Origin: Clonostachys chloroleuca
Lineage: Eukaryota > Ascomycota > Sordariomycetes > Hypocreales > Bionectriaceae
Reading direction: 5' to 3'
NCBI GenBank assembly: GCA_037952775.1
Contig: JBANAY010000003.1
Location: 14,012,001 to 14,076,000 of the forward strand
Length of the DNA: 64,000 bases
The notes under the pieces were generated by a model, which did no database searches, was not told the origin of the DNA, and saw nothing but the letters and a program-made list of their open reading frames with translations. Shown here piece by piece: positions 1 through 9,710 of this stretch (position 1 is its first letter; each line of letters begins with the position of its first letter). Position numbers and translations under genes: made by a program.

Positions 1-2
1 GC

Positions 3-590
3 CCCGCTATAAACAAAGTCAAGGACAGGGAGAGAAGAAAACCTTTTATTGCCATTGGGGGAACTCCGAAACCAACGGAAACAACCTCCTTCACTAGCTC
101 TAACAAGTATAACACTGTACTCAAAGAATCTAGGGCCTTTTTTGATAATTTTTTAGGATGTGGTCCTCTCACAATGGAGTTGATACAAGACAAGTGGGAT
201 TTGGCACAGACAATAGAGGACTCTTTAAAAACTTATCGTTCGTATGACAGAACTTATCGTGGGGAAATAAGCTAAAATATTCCAGAGGAAGCCATCTTAC
301 GATACCGAGAAATGCTGAAGCTCGAGCCACCAGCAACACGCACCACGAATGTCGTGAGTGACTGGATTAGAGGTGACATTGTCCCTGAGTCTGGGCCACA
401 GTTTTTGCCAACATCGGCAATGTACCAGGCGTATTCTCGGTCAGACACCAAGCAGGCCTCGTCACCCTCAACGCAACGAGAGAATGATATTGTTGGCATC
501 GGTAGAATAGGAGGTGTCGACATTTTAACGCGACTGGTTTCACGATGCAATTTGCTTTTCATCTTCAAGGTATAGTTACATTTATCCATT
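3..590 (+). pseudogene. Decayed coding frame of unknown function at window edge
   Basis: The frame starting at base 3 stays open for 90 codons to a TAA at 273-275, then continues in the same frame for about 100 more codons to a TAG that overlaps a possible donor (GTATAG, about 571). A fitting intron would end at TTCTAACTTGTCAG near 602, but the reading phase does not match across it. A further open frame of about 63 codons follows from 604, and another coding-like stretch ends at a TAA near 1057. One in-frame stop and unmatched phases suggest a broken gene whose 5' part lies outside the window. I do not recognise the family. Confidence 0.3.
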
Positions 591-1057
591 CTAACTTGTC
601 AGAATAAGCACAGTAGTTGGCAGTCCTGTTCGCTGTCTCGGTGAAATTTATGACTACGGCTTCTCGATCGGAGATTTTTTTAGCAACCGCAGCATACGCA
701 ACAATAATGGTCGTTTTTGTGGCTTTCCAAGCCCCATCAAAGGCGCAGAAAATTCCAACTTTCCTATAATGGAAGTAGTGGTAGCGGTAGCTTAGCTTAG
801 GTTAGTCTTTAAATTAATTAGATTGCCACGTACATCTCCACACAGGCTCAGTCCAACAAGATATCTTCAAACAGCACTGGCCATATATGGAGATGTTAGA
901 GAATTTCAAAAGGGCCAACGCCACAAAGTCGGGAGATATAGAGAGATTCAAAAGAGAGACCGTCGGAGAGAATCAGCTTCTGGATGATGCTGGCAATTTG
1001 GCGAGGGATATTCATGGCCAGGTCTACCCAATGTACTCGGCGGAGATACCTTATTAA

Positions 1058-1820
1058 GTTATTACTTGAGGAGGATGGGGCCGCTTATTTGGATGTTTGA
1101 GAAACATTCATTCACCTATTATAGTAATTTCATTAATCTTCCTTAATTACTGACTTATTTCCCAATTAACGCTATATGAAGTGCAATATTAACATAAGTT
1201 TGTATTTCTATCTAACTTCGGGTTTAAGTATAGTCCGCTTCCCCGAATGACTGCTTGGAAGATTATGTAATCAAACAGCAAGCCTCCCTAGAGCCATTGT
1301 AAATTCCAACCCGGTTGCAATTGGCGGTTAAAACTTTGGCCTGTTTTATGGACAGCAGCTTCCAACCTCCTCCTTTTGTAGAAGGATCGAATGATTTTCC
1401 ACAAATTTAAGTGGGTACCACGGGCCTGGAATCCAGGCCTTGGAGCGCGCTGAGGCCTTCCACGGCGCCACCAAGGAAGAAAGGGGCATCTGGATCTCGG
1501 ATAATCTTATAAAGCTCAGTTTCAGGAGATGAGAAAGTCGCAGTGAGGAGAGATTTCAAACGGGGCGTCTTCCAATATGACAACACTGTTACATCATTTG
1601 ATATTCCAAGTCCTGCATTGCATAGTATCATTATTATTACAGTAGGATGAAGATCGCTATACCATCGAGAGTCTGTGGACTCCACCATAACAACTCCACG
1701 CAGGAACGCCAGGAAATTATCAGAGCTTAGAGGGTAATCTCCGAAGTTTGAGGCTAATTCACATAATCATTATACACGAGTCTCACTAAGTAGATAGTTG
1801 ATACCTATTTTTCATTCATT
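1058..1820. other. Intergenic, nothing recognised
   Basis: AT-rich stretch between the edge relic and the 14-3-3 gene. Short frames here lack splice support and family resemblance. Confidence 0.5.
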
Positions 1821-2707
1821 TTAGCATGTTACAGGAAGTTTCTCCCTTAATTTCCCTTGGGTTGAGGCTCCCCGCTGACCATTGTCAGGAGATATCCAAA
1901 GGGATAGGTTGTCACGGAGGATGTGTATGATAGATATGCTCTCGTCATCAGGCTCCTTGGCAAGCCTGTCAAGTTCAGCAATGACATCATCAAAAGCACA
2001 ACTTGCAAGATGTCGGGCATGATCGTGTAAGTTCAGAATTTCATAGTAGAAGACCGAGACATTGAGAGCCAAGCTTAGTCGCAACCGATGAGTGGCCGCA
2101 AACTCGGTCTGCACAAAATCGGTGGCAATCTTAGAAGAAACACAGAATTTTCAGTCAATACTCTTGGATAATTCAAAGCCTAGCAACAGACTTGGAACCC
2201 ACCTTGTAGGCATTGTAGGCTGAACTGACTGCAGCTGTGTGCTTTTCACCCGACGTGAACTCGGCTAAGTAACGGCTGTAGTCGCCCTTCCTAAAAACAG
2301 AGCGAGTCAGCCCAAGCGCTTTCAAGAAGTGAAGACCAGTAAAGTAGGCATACATCGTGTAATATAAGACCTTTGAGTCGACAGTGCCGGCATTGGGAAT
2401 CAGGCTCCCGTCTAGCAGATCCAAGACGTCACTACAGATTGTCTCGAGTTCATTCTCAATCTTCTTGCGGTATCTACGGGTAGTGGTAATATGCTCCTCG
2501 TTAACCCTTAGCTGTTTCTGTTGTTCGATCGATAAGATGGTGCGCAAGCTGGAACGGCGGGTGCAGACCATTCTCGAATAAGCAATGGCAAGAAGGCTCC
2601 GCTCATCGACACTGAGCTCACCACCCGCACCGATGACTTCCTTCAGGTGGAGGACCATATCGTCGCAATGCTCAGCCTTCTCACAGAGGCGAGCGAGGAA
2701 AGAGTGG
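1821..2707 (-). CDS. Divergent 14-3-3 protein
   Basis: 14-3-3 proteins are dimeric adaptors that bind phosphoserine/phosphothreonine motifs of signalling proteins in the cytosol and nucleus. Exons visible on the minus strand are 2707-2354, 2290-2203 and 2129-1821. They are separated by introns 2353-2291 (63 nt, GTATGC...TTTTTAG) and 2202-2130 (73 nt, GTGGGT...TCTAAG), and the phase is kept throughout. The product, about 249 residues, follows the fungal family end to end: FLARLCEKAE, GGELSVDERSLLAIAYS, SSLRTILSIEQQ, KGDYSRYLAEF, LNVSVFYYEILN and HILRDNLSLW. The start codon is unresolved because the frame has no Met upstream of SHSFLARLC, so a further 5' exon is likely. The Arg-Tyr pair of the phosphate pocket (YSRYLAEF) is kept, but the usual AYK at the Lys49 position is AYS. 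It looks like a diverged duplicate rather than the housekeeping gene. Confidence 0.85.
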
Positions 2708-3546
2708 CTACCGCTATGAAGTTAGTGCTATGGTCCCGATGAGGGAGATCGAGTGGCCAAACTTGTCGCGCTTCATGATTCCTTAGGCTAAATCTTAAGG
2801 TCACTGCGATAGATAAACCGTGTAATTTGAATTGGGATAATCTTAGGATTATGTGCGCAGCAACAAGGCGTGGCAAAAAGAAAGCTCAGGGCGCATGGCG
2901 GAAAACGAAAGGTGGCTTTATTATCCATCAACTCTCAAGTGTGGTGGGTCGGTCTCGAGTTTGTTGGGCGGAAAGTAAGTTAACAGTCCAGCCTAAAGAG
3001 CGCGGTTACTAGGTGATGATGACCTTGAAACTCAACCGCTGCGCCTAGCACACGCAGGTTTGGCGGCGAGGAATGTGTTGAACCGGTGAGGAATGTAGCG
3101 GTTGTGGTTTCTTTATTAAGGTCGTATATGGGGTATGGGGAAAAGCATGCTCCCGACGGATCACGCGCGACCCGGACCCATTAGAAGTACAATTGGCAAC
3201 AACCCACACAGGTCTAAAATGATATAGCCTATCCTCCTCGTAATAAAGGTGGCGTGTACAAATAAGTCTTGCCTAATTCTTGCACCAGGCATTTGAAAAT
3301 CACCCGGCAGTCATCATCCGCATTTCTCGCTTAAGCAATTTTTGTTTATTTTCACTTCTTTTTGATTCATATTGTGGGTCTCTCCACCCACACATCCTAA
3401 TCGGGGTAGAGCGAAATAGCGGGTGAATGTGCAACTCGTTGTTTGAAGCGTTGGGAGATTGTGTAGCTTGCGGTGGGTTTCTCGCCACAGAGCTGCAGCT
3501 TCGGCTTGGCTATAGGATCAGAGGCCACGGCTCCAGCTCTACCGAG
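2708..3546. other. Intergenic, nothing recognised
   Basis: It should contain the missing first exon and promoter of the 14-3-3 gene, but neither could be placed. Confidence 0.4.
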
Positions 3547-3683
3547 TCAAACTTTCACGCTTTCGGCAATTATCGGTATTGTGGGGATAATTTCCAGCGA
3601 GTGTTGCTTGAGATAAGTAGACGTCTCCAGAAAGTTTCGACCGTACCCTAATCTAGGACCATATTGGACAAATGTTTCCGCCG

Positions 3684-4190
3684 TTAGCGGGCAGGTTTGA
3701 CTATACGGAACTGTCTTTGCTCGAAACTTCGGCCAGCGTCGTGGTTTATCCCTAGAATGAAGAGACTGCCCCCCCCCCCCCCCCCCCCCCAATGCGTTAC
3801 TTGCCGATAGGTAATCAAATAAACGGTTAGGAAGACGATTTGGCACGCAATAGACGCCGTAAGGACCGCAATCGAGGCGATAAGGAAATTTTCTTTCGAC
3901 TTCCCAAAGGCGGGCCCGTCTATCTCGTAGGCCGCAATGCCGAGATAGATAGTATTTGCTACCGATACCGCCACAGCAACAACGCTAATTAGGAGCCCAT
4001 ACCTAAAGGCAATCTCGAGATTCCTCAAGGACCAACTTCGTAAGCGGCTTGGAGACATAATTGGTATAGTTGTTGCAAGAAAGGATGCCAGTATAGCCCA
4101 GACAACCGCATTAAATATTCGGGAGCAAATATAGCATAACAGAATCTTCTTGGTTCTAGCGTTACTGGTCCATTGTGTGTATCAAACCAC
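3684..4190 (-). CDS. Small multi-pass membrane protein (possible, incomplete)
   Basis: The minus-strand frame from about 4190 to 3684 reads through four hydrophobic stretches, including NAVVWAILASFLATTIPI, YGLLISVVAVAVSVANTIYL, LIASIAVLTASIACQIV and FLTVYLITY. An in-frame ATG at 4058 lies after the first of these; any earlier start must come from an upstream exon because the frame opens after a TGA. The 3' part of the frame runs through a 22-base homopolymer (G on this strand), translated as poly-Gly, so the real end is probably a splice site before it. Fungal integral membrane protein of unknown function. Confidence 0.4.
3769..3790. repeat. Poly-C tract, 22 C
   Basis: Uninterrupted run of 22 cytosines beside or within the 3' end of the small membrane-protein frame. 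Such runs are length-unstable and prone to sequencing error. Confidence 0.95.
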
Positions 4191-4219
4191 ATCACCACTG
4201 ATATGTTAGCGGGCTCCAT

Positions 4220-4902
4220 CCCATGAACTCAGTTTTTCCAACCTGCGGTTACAAATGTAGGCTCTGCTAGCAGAAATTTAAGTGCCATAAGCTATGAAGA
4301 TGCCCAGTTAAAACCCACGAATAGCGGGTAAGACCATTAGGAGGATGAAGAATTCAAGAGGCGCTGTTCTGCGGGGCAATTTCTTTACGTAAGCAAGTAC
4401 TAGTTGATTACCTTTACCGGAGATATGTAATTATGATGAGTTCGTGGGTGGATTTATGATGAGTTTGTGGGTGGAAATAAACGTTCGGACATAATTTTCT
4501 CGAACGTCCAACGAGGAACCATAGAAGGGGAAAAGGAAACGAGGGGACATATTATCCGTACATAGGAACGGATGCACGGCATAGATGGGGTTGGCCAATC
4601 AGCGCGAGGCAATTACTTTCCATGAGGTCTGGGTGCACCTAGAACTGGTGCAGCGTGACTGAAACGACTCTTCCGTTGGCGTTTTAGTGGATTGTGGGGC
4701 GCCGAGGAAACGGACCGTCCTGTGTCAAAATATGCGAGACCTGCCCGGTGGCGGGCGCTGCGGCGGCTGCGGGTTGCGCCTTCCGATTCTTAATAAGAAG
4801 ACCGAGGGACGGGAAATTTGGAAATGTCCCACATCACAGAATTTTTGGGGAGAGACACGACCCAAAACCCGCTCCCCGCCCTGACCACTCAACCTCATCG
4901 TC
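4220..4902. other. Intergenic, upstream region of the ALAS gene
   Basis: GC content rises towards 4700-4900. A short direct repeat (two copies of a GATGAGTT-GTGGGTGGA-like unit) lies near 4434-4475. No clear TATA box was identified for the gene at 4903. Confidence 0.35.
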
Positions 4903-6698
4903 ATGGATGCTGTTCTTCGCCAATCGAAGGCTGTGTGCCCTTTTGTAAGCATGACCTCAATGTCGACACTTCGTACTTCGAACCTGCAGCTCCTCGCCAG
5001 AGGCTGTCCTGTTATGAGTAAGGCCATGGCTGTCCAAACCGCCAAGTACGGCGGTGCTGCCGCCCCTTCCTGGCCCTTCTCTAGCCAGCCCAAGACTAGT
5101 AGAGCCAAAATACACACGAGCCGCAACCAAGAGGCCAAGGCCGCCGAGTCGCCGGTCCTCCGGGGACGTGACAAAGGTGAGAGACACTTTACCCTCCATT
5201 TCTATCCTCTGGCCATGTTGACTCGAAATTTGTAGGCCCGCTCCCCCCTCCCAGCATGTTTCGTCATGCCCGCAAGGTGTCTCCTCTGGCCTCCTCTGAT
5301 GCTTGTGATTCGGCCTCTAACTTTGACTACAATGCTTTTTACGATCATGAACTAGATACGAAGCACAGAGACAGGTCGTACCGCTACTTTAACAACATCA
5401 ATCGTCTCGCCAAGGAATTCCCGCGCGCCCACATGTCGTATAAGGAGGAGCGAGTCACCGTGTGGTGCGCAAACGACTATCTGGGAATGGGGCGAAACCC
5501 CCGAGTCCTCGAGACTATGCATCAGACTCTGGAAGAGTATGGCGCTGGGGCTGGCGGCACCAGGAACATTTCTGGACACAACAAACACGCTGTCGAACTG
5601 GAGGGGTTACTGGCCAAACTGCATGCCAAGGAGTCGGCTCTCGTGTTCAGCTCCTGCTACGTGGCCAATGATGCGACGCTCGAAACTCTCGGGAGCAAGA
5701 TGCCCGACTGCGTCATCCTCTCTGACAGCTTAAGCCACGCGTCCATGATACAGGGTATCCGACACTCCGGAACCAAAAAGATTGTGTTCAAGCACAACGA
5801 CGTCGCCGATTTGGAGGCGAAGCTCGCATCCCTGCCCCTGCATGTGCCCAAAATCATTGCATTCGAGTCAGTGTACAGCATGTGTGGTTCAATCGGACCA
5901 ATCGAGGCCATCTGTGATCTCGCTGACAAGTACGGTGCCATTACTTTCCTCGATGAGGTGCATGCAGTGGGCATGTACGGACCGAACGGAGCTGGTGTGG
6001 CGGAGCATCTAGACTGGGAGGCACATCGCGAGGGGATGCCCCGCGGCACCATCATGGACCGAGTTGACATCATTACGGGCACTCTGGGCAAGGCGTATGG
6101 TTGTGTGGGTGGTTACATTGCCGGCAGTGCCAAGCTCGTCGACATGATTCGCTCGCTGGCCCCTGGCTTCATCTTCACGACCTCTCTCCCTCCAGCCACA
6201 ATGGCTGGTGCCAAGGCCTCGATCGAGTACCAGATGGAGTACGACGGCGACCGAAAGCTGCAGCAGCTGCATACCCGCGCCGTCAAGGAGGAGCTCAACA
6301 ACCGAGACATCCCGGTCATCCCCAACCCCTCTCACATTGTGCCGCTTCTCGTGGGAAATGCCGAGCTGGCAAAGTCAGCCTCCGACATGCTTCTGCAGGA
6401 CTACGGCATCTATATCCAATCCATCAATTACCCCACCGTCCCCGTCGGCCAGGAACGTCTGAGAATCACCCCCACACCAGGCCATGTCAAGCAGTATCGC
6501 GGTGAGCTGGCCGAGGCATTGGACGAGATCTGGACCCGGCTTGGAATTAAGCGCACCTCTGATTGGGCTGCCGAGGGTGGCTTCATTGGGGTGGGCCAGT
6601 CAAAGGCACAAGAGGAGCCACCCCTATGGAATGACAAGCAGCTTGGATCGAGCAAGCCACCAGGGAGATTATGGCGACTGGCGGCATGCAGAGTGTGA
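4903..6698 (+). CDS. hemA: 5-aminolevulinate synthase paralogue, mitochondrial
   Basis: Condenses glycine with succinyl-CoA to 5-aminolevulinate, the first committed step of heme synthesis, in the mitochondrial matrix with pyridoxal phosphate. Exon 1 is 4903-5176; the intron is 5177-5235 (59 nt, GTGAGA...TTTGTAG); exon 2 is 5236-6698. Joined phase is exact and gives 578 residues. Exon 1 encodes the presequence with two Cys-Pro heme-regulatory motifs (AVCPFV near residue 12, RGCPVM near 35). The catalytic core is complete: [61 protein letters not shown], and the PLP lysine in TGTLGKAYG (about residue 377). After LWNDKQLG the frame runs out into an unrelated tail. The -1 frame from 6647 resumes a family-like C-terminus of 37 codons ([13 protein letters not shown]...) ending at TAA 6758-6760, which indicates a one-base loss near 6646. 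Possibly a functional enzyme with altered tail, a decaying duplicate, or a base error. Confidence 0.93.
5177..5235 (+). other. ALAS intron
   Basis: 59-nt intron with GTGAGA donor and TAG acceptor. It joins the presequence exon to the catalytic exon in frame (274 nt of exon 1 plus 20 nt before the internal ATG equals 98 codons). Confidence 0.8.
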
Positions 6699-6760
6699 AC
6701 GAGGCACTTTTGGAGCGGGATGAGCTGCGCGGGGCTGTCGGTCGCGTTGCCGCGGTCTAA
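6647..6760 (+). pseudogene. Out-of-frame C-terminal ALAS segment
   Basis: 37 sense codons beginning ATC GAG CAA GCC and ending TAA. They read as a natural helical continuation of the ALAS C-terminus but lie in the -1 frame relative to the long frame. This places a single-base deletion near 6646. Confidence 0.7.
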
Positions 6761-8090
6761 GGTGGCAACAGATCTACTTCCCCTGTGTCTTTATAGAATT
6801 CCGCGAACATCATCGTCATGTAAAATGATGGTCACGTTGAAATCTAGACACATGAACAATAAGCAAGCGCATGCACGCATCTGCCTCTACTTACTTTCGT
6901 ATGAGCACCAAACTTGTGCGAGATTGGAGCTCATCTCTTTGTCTTCACTTTGGATATTCTGCTTATCTCTACTGGTCCTATGAATAAACGCAAATAGCCC
7001 AGATGAATTCAATGTTTTCACATCTTTTCCCCTCATACCTTTTTCTCACTTCATCTAGTATTTCATCGCTGCCGCTGCCATCGTAGAGTGAACGTAGAAG
7101 TGTCTAGCTACCAAATTAAGTGTATTGCCTACCTAGTTGAGTATATTGTCTACCTGATTGAGTGTATTGTTTGCGATATTTCTCGATGGCTAAAGTACCA
7201 ATTAAAGGTAGTGTGTTTCGTTGTCATTTGGTGACTACCATGAGATTTTTGGGAATGGTAAAAGAGAACCCATCATCCAAGACATACACTTTTCTATTGA
7301 CCCCCGAAGAACTCCATCTTTCCGACATGACAGGCACAGACTCGGATCGATCATGTTTGTTGTCCCTAAACCTCATCCTGCACCTCCACTGCATCGCGGG
7401 GCTCTTCAAGTCTGCAGAGGCACAGGAGCCAGTATGTGCAGCGAATACATCTGTACCGCCATTCATCCTAATGGTATCTGTCCCTGGTTGAGGAAATATT
7501 AAAGGAGGCTGCAAAATGCACTGGATCGATGTGTCAATGTGGAAATAGAAGCCGAGCGTGCTCGGCTTGCGAGTTGGGGGGTTTAGGGAGAATGTACCCC
7601 GCCTTTAGAAAGCTGTCCTGGAGGCTGGATATAGAAATTGTGCTGTTGGCGTTGCCTGATTATATTTTCGTGCTAAACCCTGTGTTCTCTGTTTGAGAAA
7701 TTTTCGTGGCATATTTCCAGGGGCCTACTTTGGTTTGCCAATCATTTGCAAAATACAGCCCCAAAATACAGCCCCTGTTCTTCGCTACAGGATTGATCAA
7801 AAGTCGTTGGATTTGTATTGGTGATATCCGTCGCTTTCCCACCGATGTTGCCGATTGCTGACCACCGTTTCTTGACGATCTTTGTTGCTCGGTCCTTTTA
7901 ATACAGAAATGAGGCATTCTATTTTTAGACTGCATGGTATCGGCAAGATCGCTGGCCCAAGAGATGTCAGGAAAAGAACTGGATTTATCATTTTCGGGAG
8001 CTGTTCATACGTAAAGGGCGTCGAGGATGCTGAGGGCCAAGAGGTCGGGTAGTCGGTGGCTGCCGGTTTTGTCTGGGCAGCCTAAGCTGC
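6761..8090. other. Intergenic, nothing recognised
   Basis: Contains the 3' region of the ALAS gene, short AT-rich direct repeats near 7120-7170 (attgagtgtattg-like units) and only shadow frames. Confidence 0.45.
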
Positions 8091-8104
8091 AGTCGGTCAG
8101 AGCA

Positions 8105-8276
8105 GTATGAAGCTGTCGGTAAGGGCGCACCATCTGCTTGACATCGCCTTCCCCAAGTTCTACAAAGACAACTCCATCTGGAAGCTGTTTCCTTTCACCA
8201 CTCCCGGCGAGATAAAACGCATCTTTGAGAAGCAAGGGGTTTGCGGGGAAGTATGACTTCTCGAGCCCGCTATAGG
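8105..8276 (+). pseudogene. Fragment of a Ppo-type fatty-acid dioxygenase gene
   Basis: Plus-strand translation begins HLLDIAFPKFYKDNSIWKLF and continues PFTTPGEIKRIFEKQG, closely matching the last exon of the oxygenase on the minus strand at 11768-12004. A one-base insertion (GGGGTTTGCGGG against GGTGTTGCGGGG) breaks the frame near 8240. Similarity starts just after a GGTAAG near 8110 and ends at CTATAGGA, the same place where the other copy ends. Several substitutions (FPK/FPG, NSI/NSV, PGE/PDE) show it is a diverged paralogue rather than a recent copy. Confidence 0.8.
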
Positions 8277-8470
8277 ACAAATCTCTTGATGATGCGGTAT
8301 CTGAATTCAAGACAAACGAAGCACTTGTATTGGAGGTGCGACGTCGAGTGGAACATAGCGGGCGCTACACTTATCAGTACTTGAAGGATCATGCACTATA
8401 CGTGGAGACTGAGGAGCAAGAATGGCTTACTCAGTCAAAAGGCATTAAAAGAAGAATGAGGATAGACATA
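8277..8470 (+). other. Open frame downstream of the Ppo fragment
   Basis: Directly after the conserved CTATAGGA boundary an open frame runs for about 60 codons (DKSLDDAVSEFKTNEALVLE, then RRRVEHSGRYTYQYL). Its charged, helical composition looks coding. It has no start codon of its own and I do not recognise it. It could be an exon of the gene that received or donated the Ppo fragment. Confidence 0.3.
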
Positions 8471-8729
8471 GTAGTATTGCAACCCTGCACAGACTGTAAC
8501 TACTCATCCTCCTCCTCTAGCTCGTGTATCTTATCCCACACATGTCCTATTGCCTGTTCTGTTTCTACTTGTTTGCGTTCATAATCTTCATCTTCTTCGT
8601 CAATGGACTTCTTCTTCTCCCCTCTGCGTCTCCTTGCGCTTGAAGCACTGCATTACACTGCTCTCGATCTGCATCTCGAATAATGTTGAGGTAGCTTAGG
8701 ATATCATCCCAAGTCTCGTCGCTTCTGCC

Positions 8730-8870
8730 ATATTTAAGAGATATTTAATATTTAATATTAGGTATTTAATATTAATTATTAGGTACTTAAATCTAATTCA
8801 TTTAATATCTAAGTAAGTTATATAACTTACTTATTCATAGTAAAATTAAGGTAAATATATAATAGGAATA
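8730..8870. repeat. AT-rich low-complexity block
   Basis: Repeated TTTAATATTAGG/TATTTAATATTA words and a small palindrome (AAGTAAGTTATATAACTTACTT, 8811-8832). Consistent with RIP-decayed DNA. The surrounding 8480-9227 interval holds no gene I can support. Confidence 0.6.
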
Positions 8871-9227
8871 AAATCCCAAAAGTAGGAGCCTCAATAAGCT
8901 GTTTGAAGTAATAAGTAATTAATGAGATCTTTATATTTATCCACTCAGGTAATTAACTCCTCTTCTTGTTGTATCCAATGTGGTTCTTTAGGGCACGAGT
9001 AGGTCATAAACAGATATTTCAATGAATCGTTGGAAATAAAGTTTGGTGGCCTCTGCATTTGCATATAGTATAAGGAAAACCTAGGTGAGAATTAAAAAAT
9101 TAAAAAAAAAACCTTACAAGATGATTTTGGAGCTCTATTCCTTTGACAGCTCCTTATTTTTAATCAGCCCTTCAAGAACACAAGAAAGGAATTCTAGGTC
9201 ATGTTAGTCAATGAGGTGGCCCACCTC

Positions 9228-9710
9228 TTAAGATCCAAGCACAACGCTGAACAGCGGATTCTCATTGATGGCAGCGTCGTCCTCCCAGTAAGGACCAACT
9301 TGGTAATGATTGATAGAGACTGTGTAACCAGACCCATCGAAATCCTCACCGGCGGATAGAGTTCCCACGATGCTCTAGGAAAAAGGATAATTTCTCGCGT
9401 AATGCTAGGCACCGCCCCAGTATTGACCCTCTCGTTGCTTTACGACAGCGACGGTTGAAGCGGAACGTTGGACGAAGCAGAATTGAAGCTCGGTATATGC
9501 CCACTCTCCGTTACCGTACCAGTAGTACCGACCGCTGCAGTTAGAGATGGCTACCTCGGCAGCAGCGGCGGATGACTCAGTCACGGCGACATTAGTTTGC
9601 CCGGCATTGGATTGCCCATCAGCCGGGGTCACGGCAATGCTTTCATCCAGGGGAGTAGCCTTTGTGCAAGCCGCCAAAAGGAGAGTGGGAAGCAACGTAG
9701 AAAGCTGCAT
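9228..9710 (-). CDS. Small secreted protein
   Basis: Exon 1 is 9710-9444, the intron 9443-9375 (69 nt, GTAAAG...CCTAG), exon 2 9374-9228. Phase is 0 across the junction, giving 137 residues. The chosen ATG (9710) gives a signal peptide, MQLSTLLPTLLLAACTKATP, with cleavage probably after the Ala/Thr-rich stretch. The mature part has an Ala/Ser/Thr-rich linker, then an aromatic Cys-containing segment (NCSGRYYWYGNGEW, LQFCFVQRS) that could form one disulfide, then an acidic tail (VSINHYQVGPYWEDDAA). Unknown function; size and layout fit a fungal secreted effector-like or cell-surface protein. An alternative reads through the intron and stops after GGA, but exon 2 then loses its coding partner. 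Confidence 0.6.

Noticed and set aside
272..589. Minus-strand frame of 105 codons
   Set aside because: Antisense to the better-supported plus-strand frame with consistent phase; no family resemblance.
4694..5199. Several overlapping frames on both strands before the ALAS core
   Set aside because: Only the frame from 4903 carries the Cys-Pro presequence and splices in phase to the catalytic exon; the rest are shadows of GC-rich DNA.
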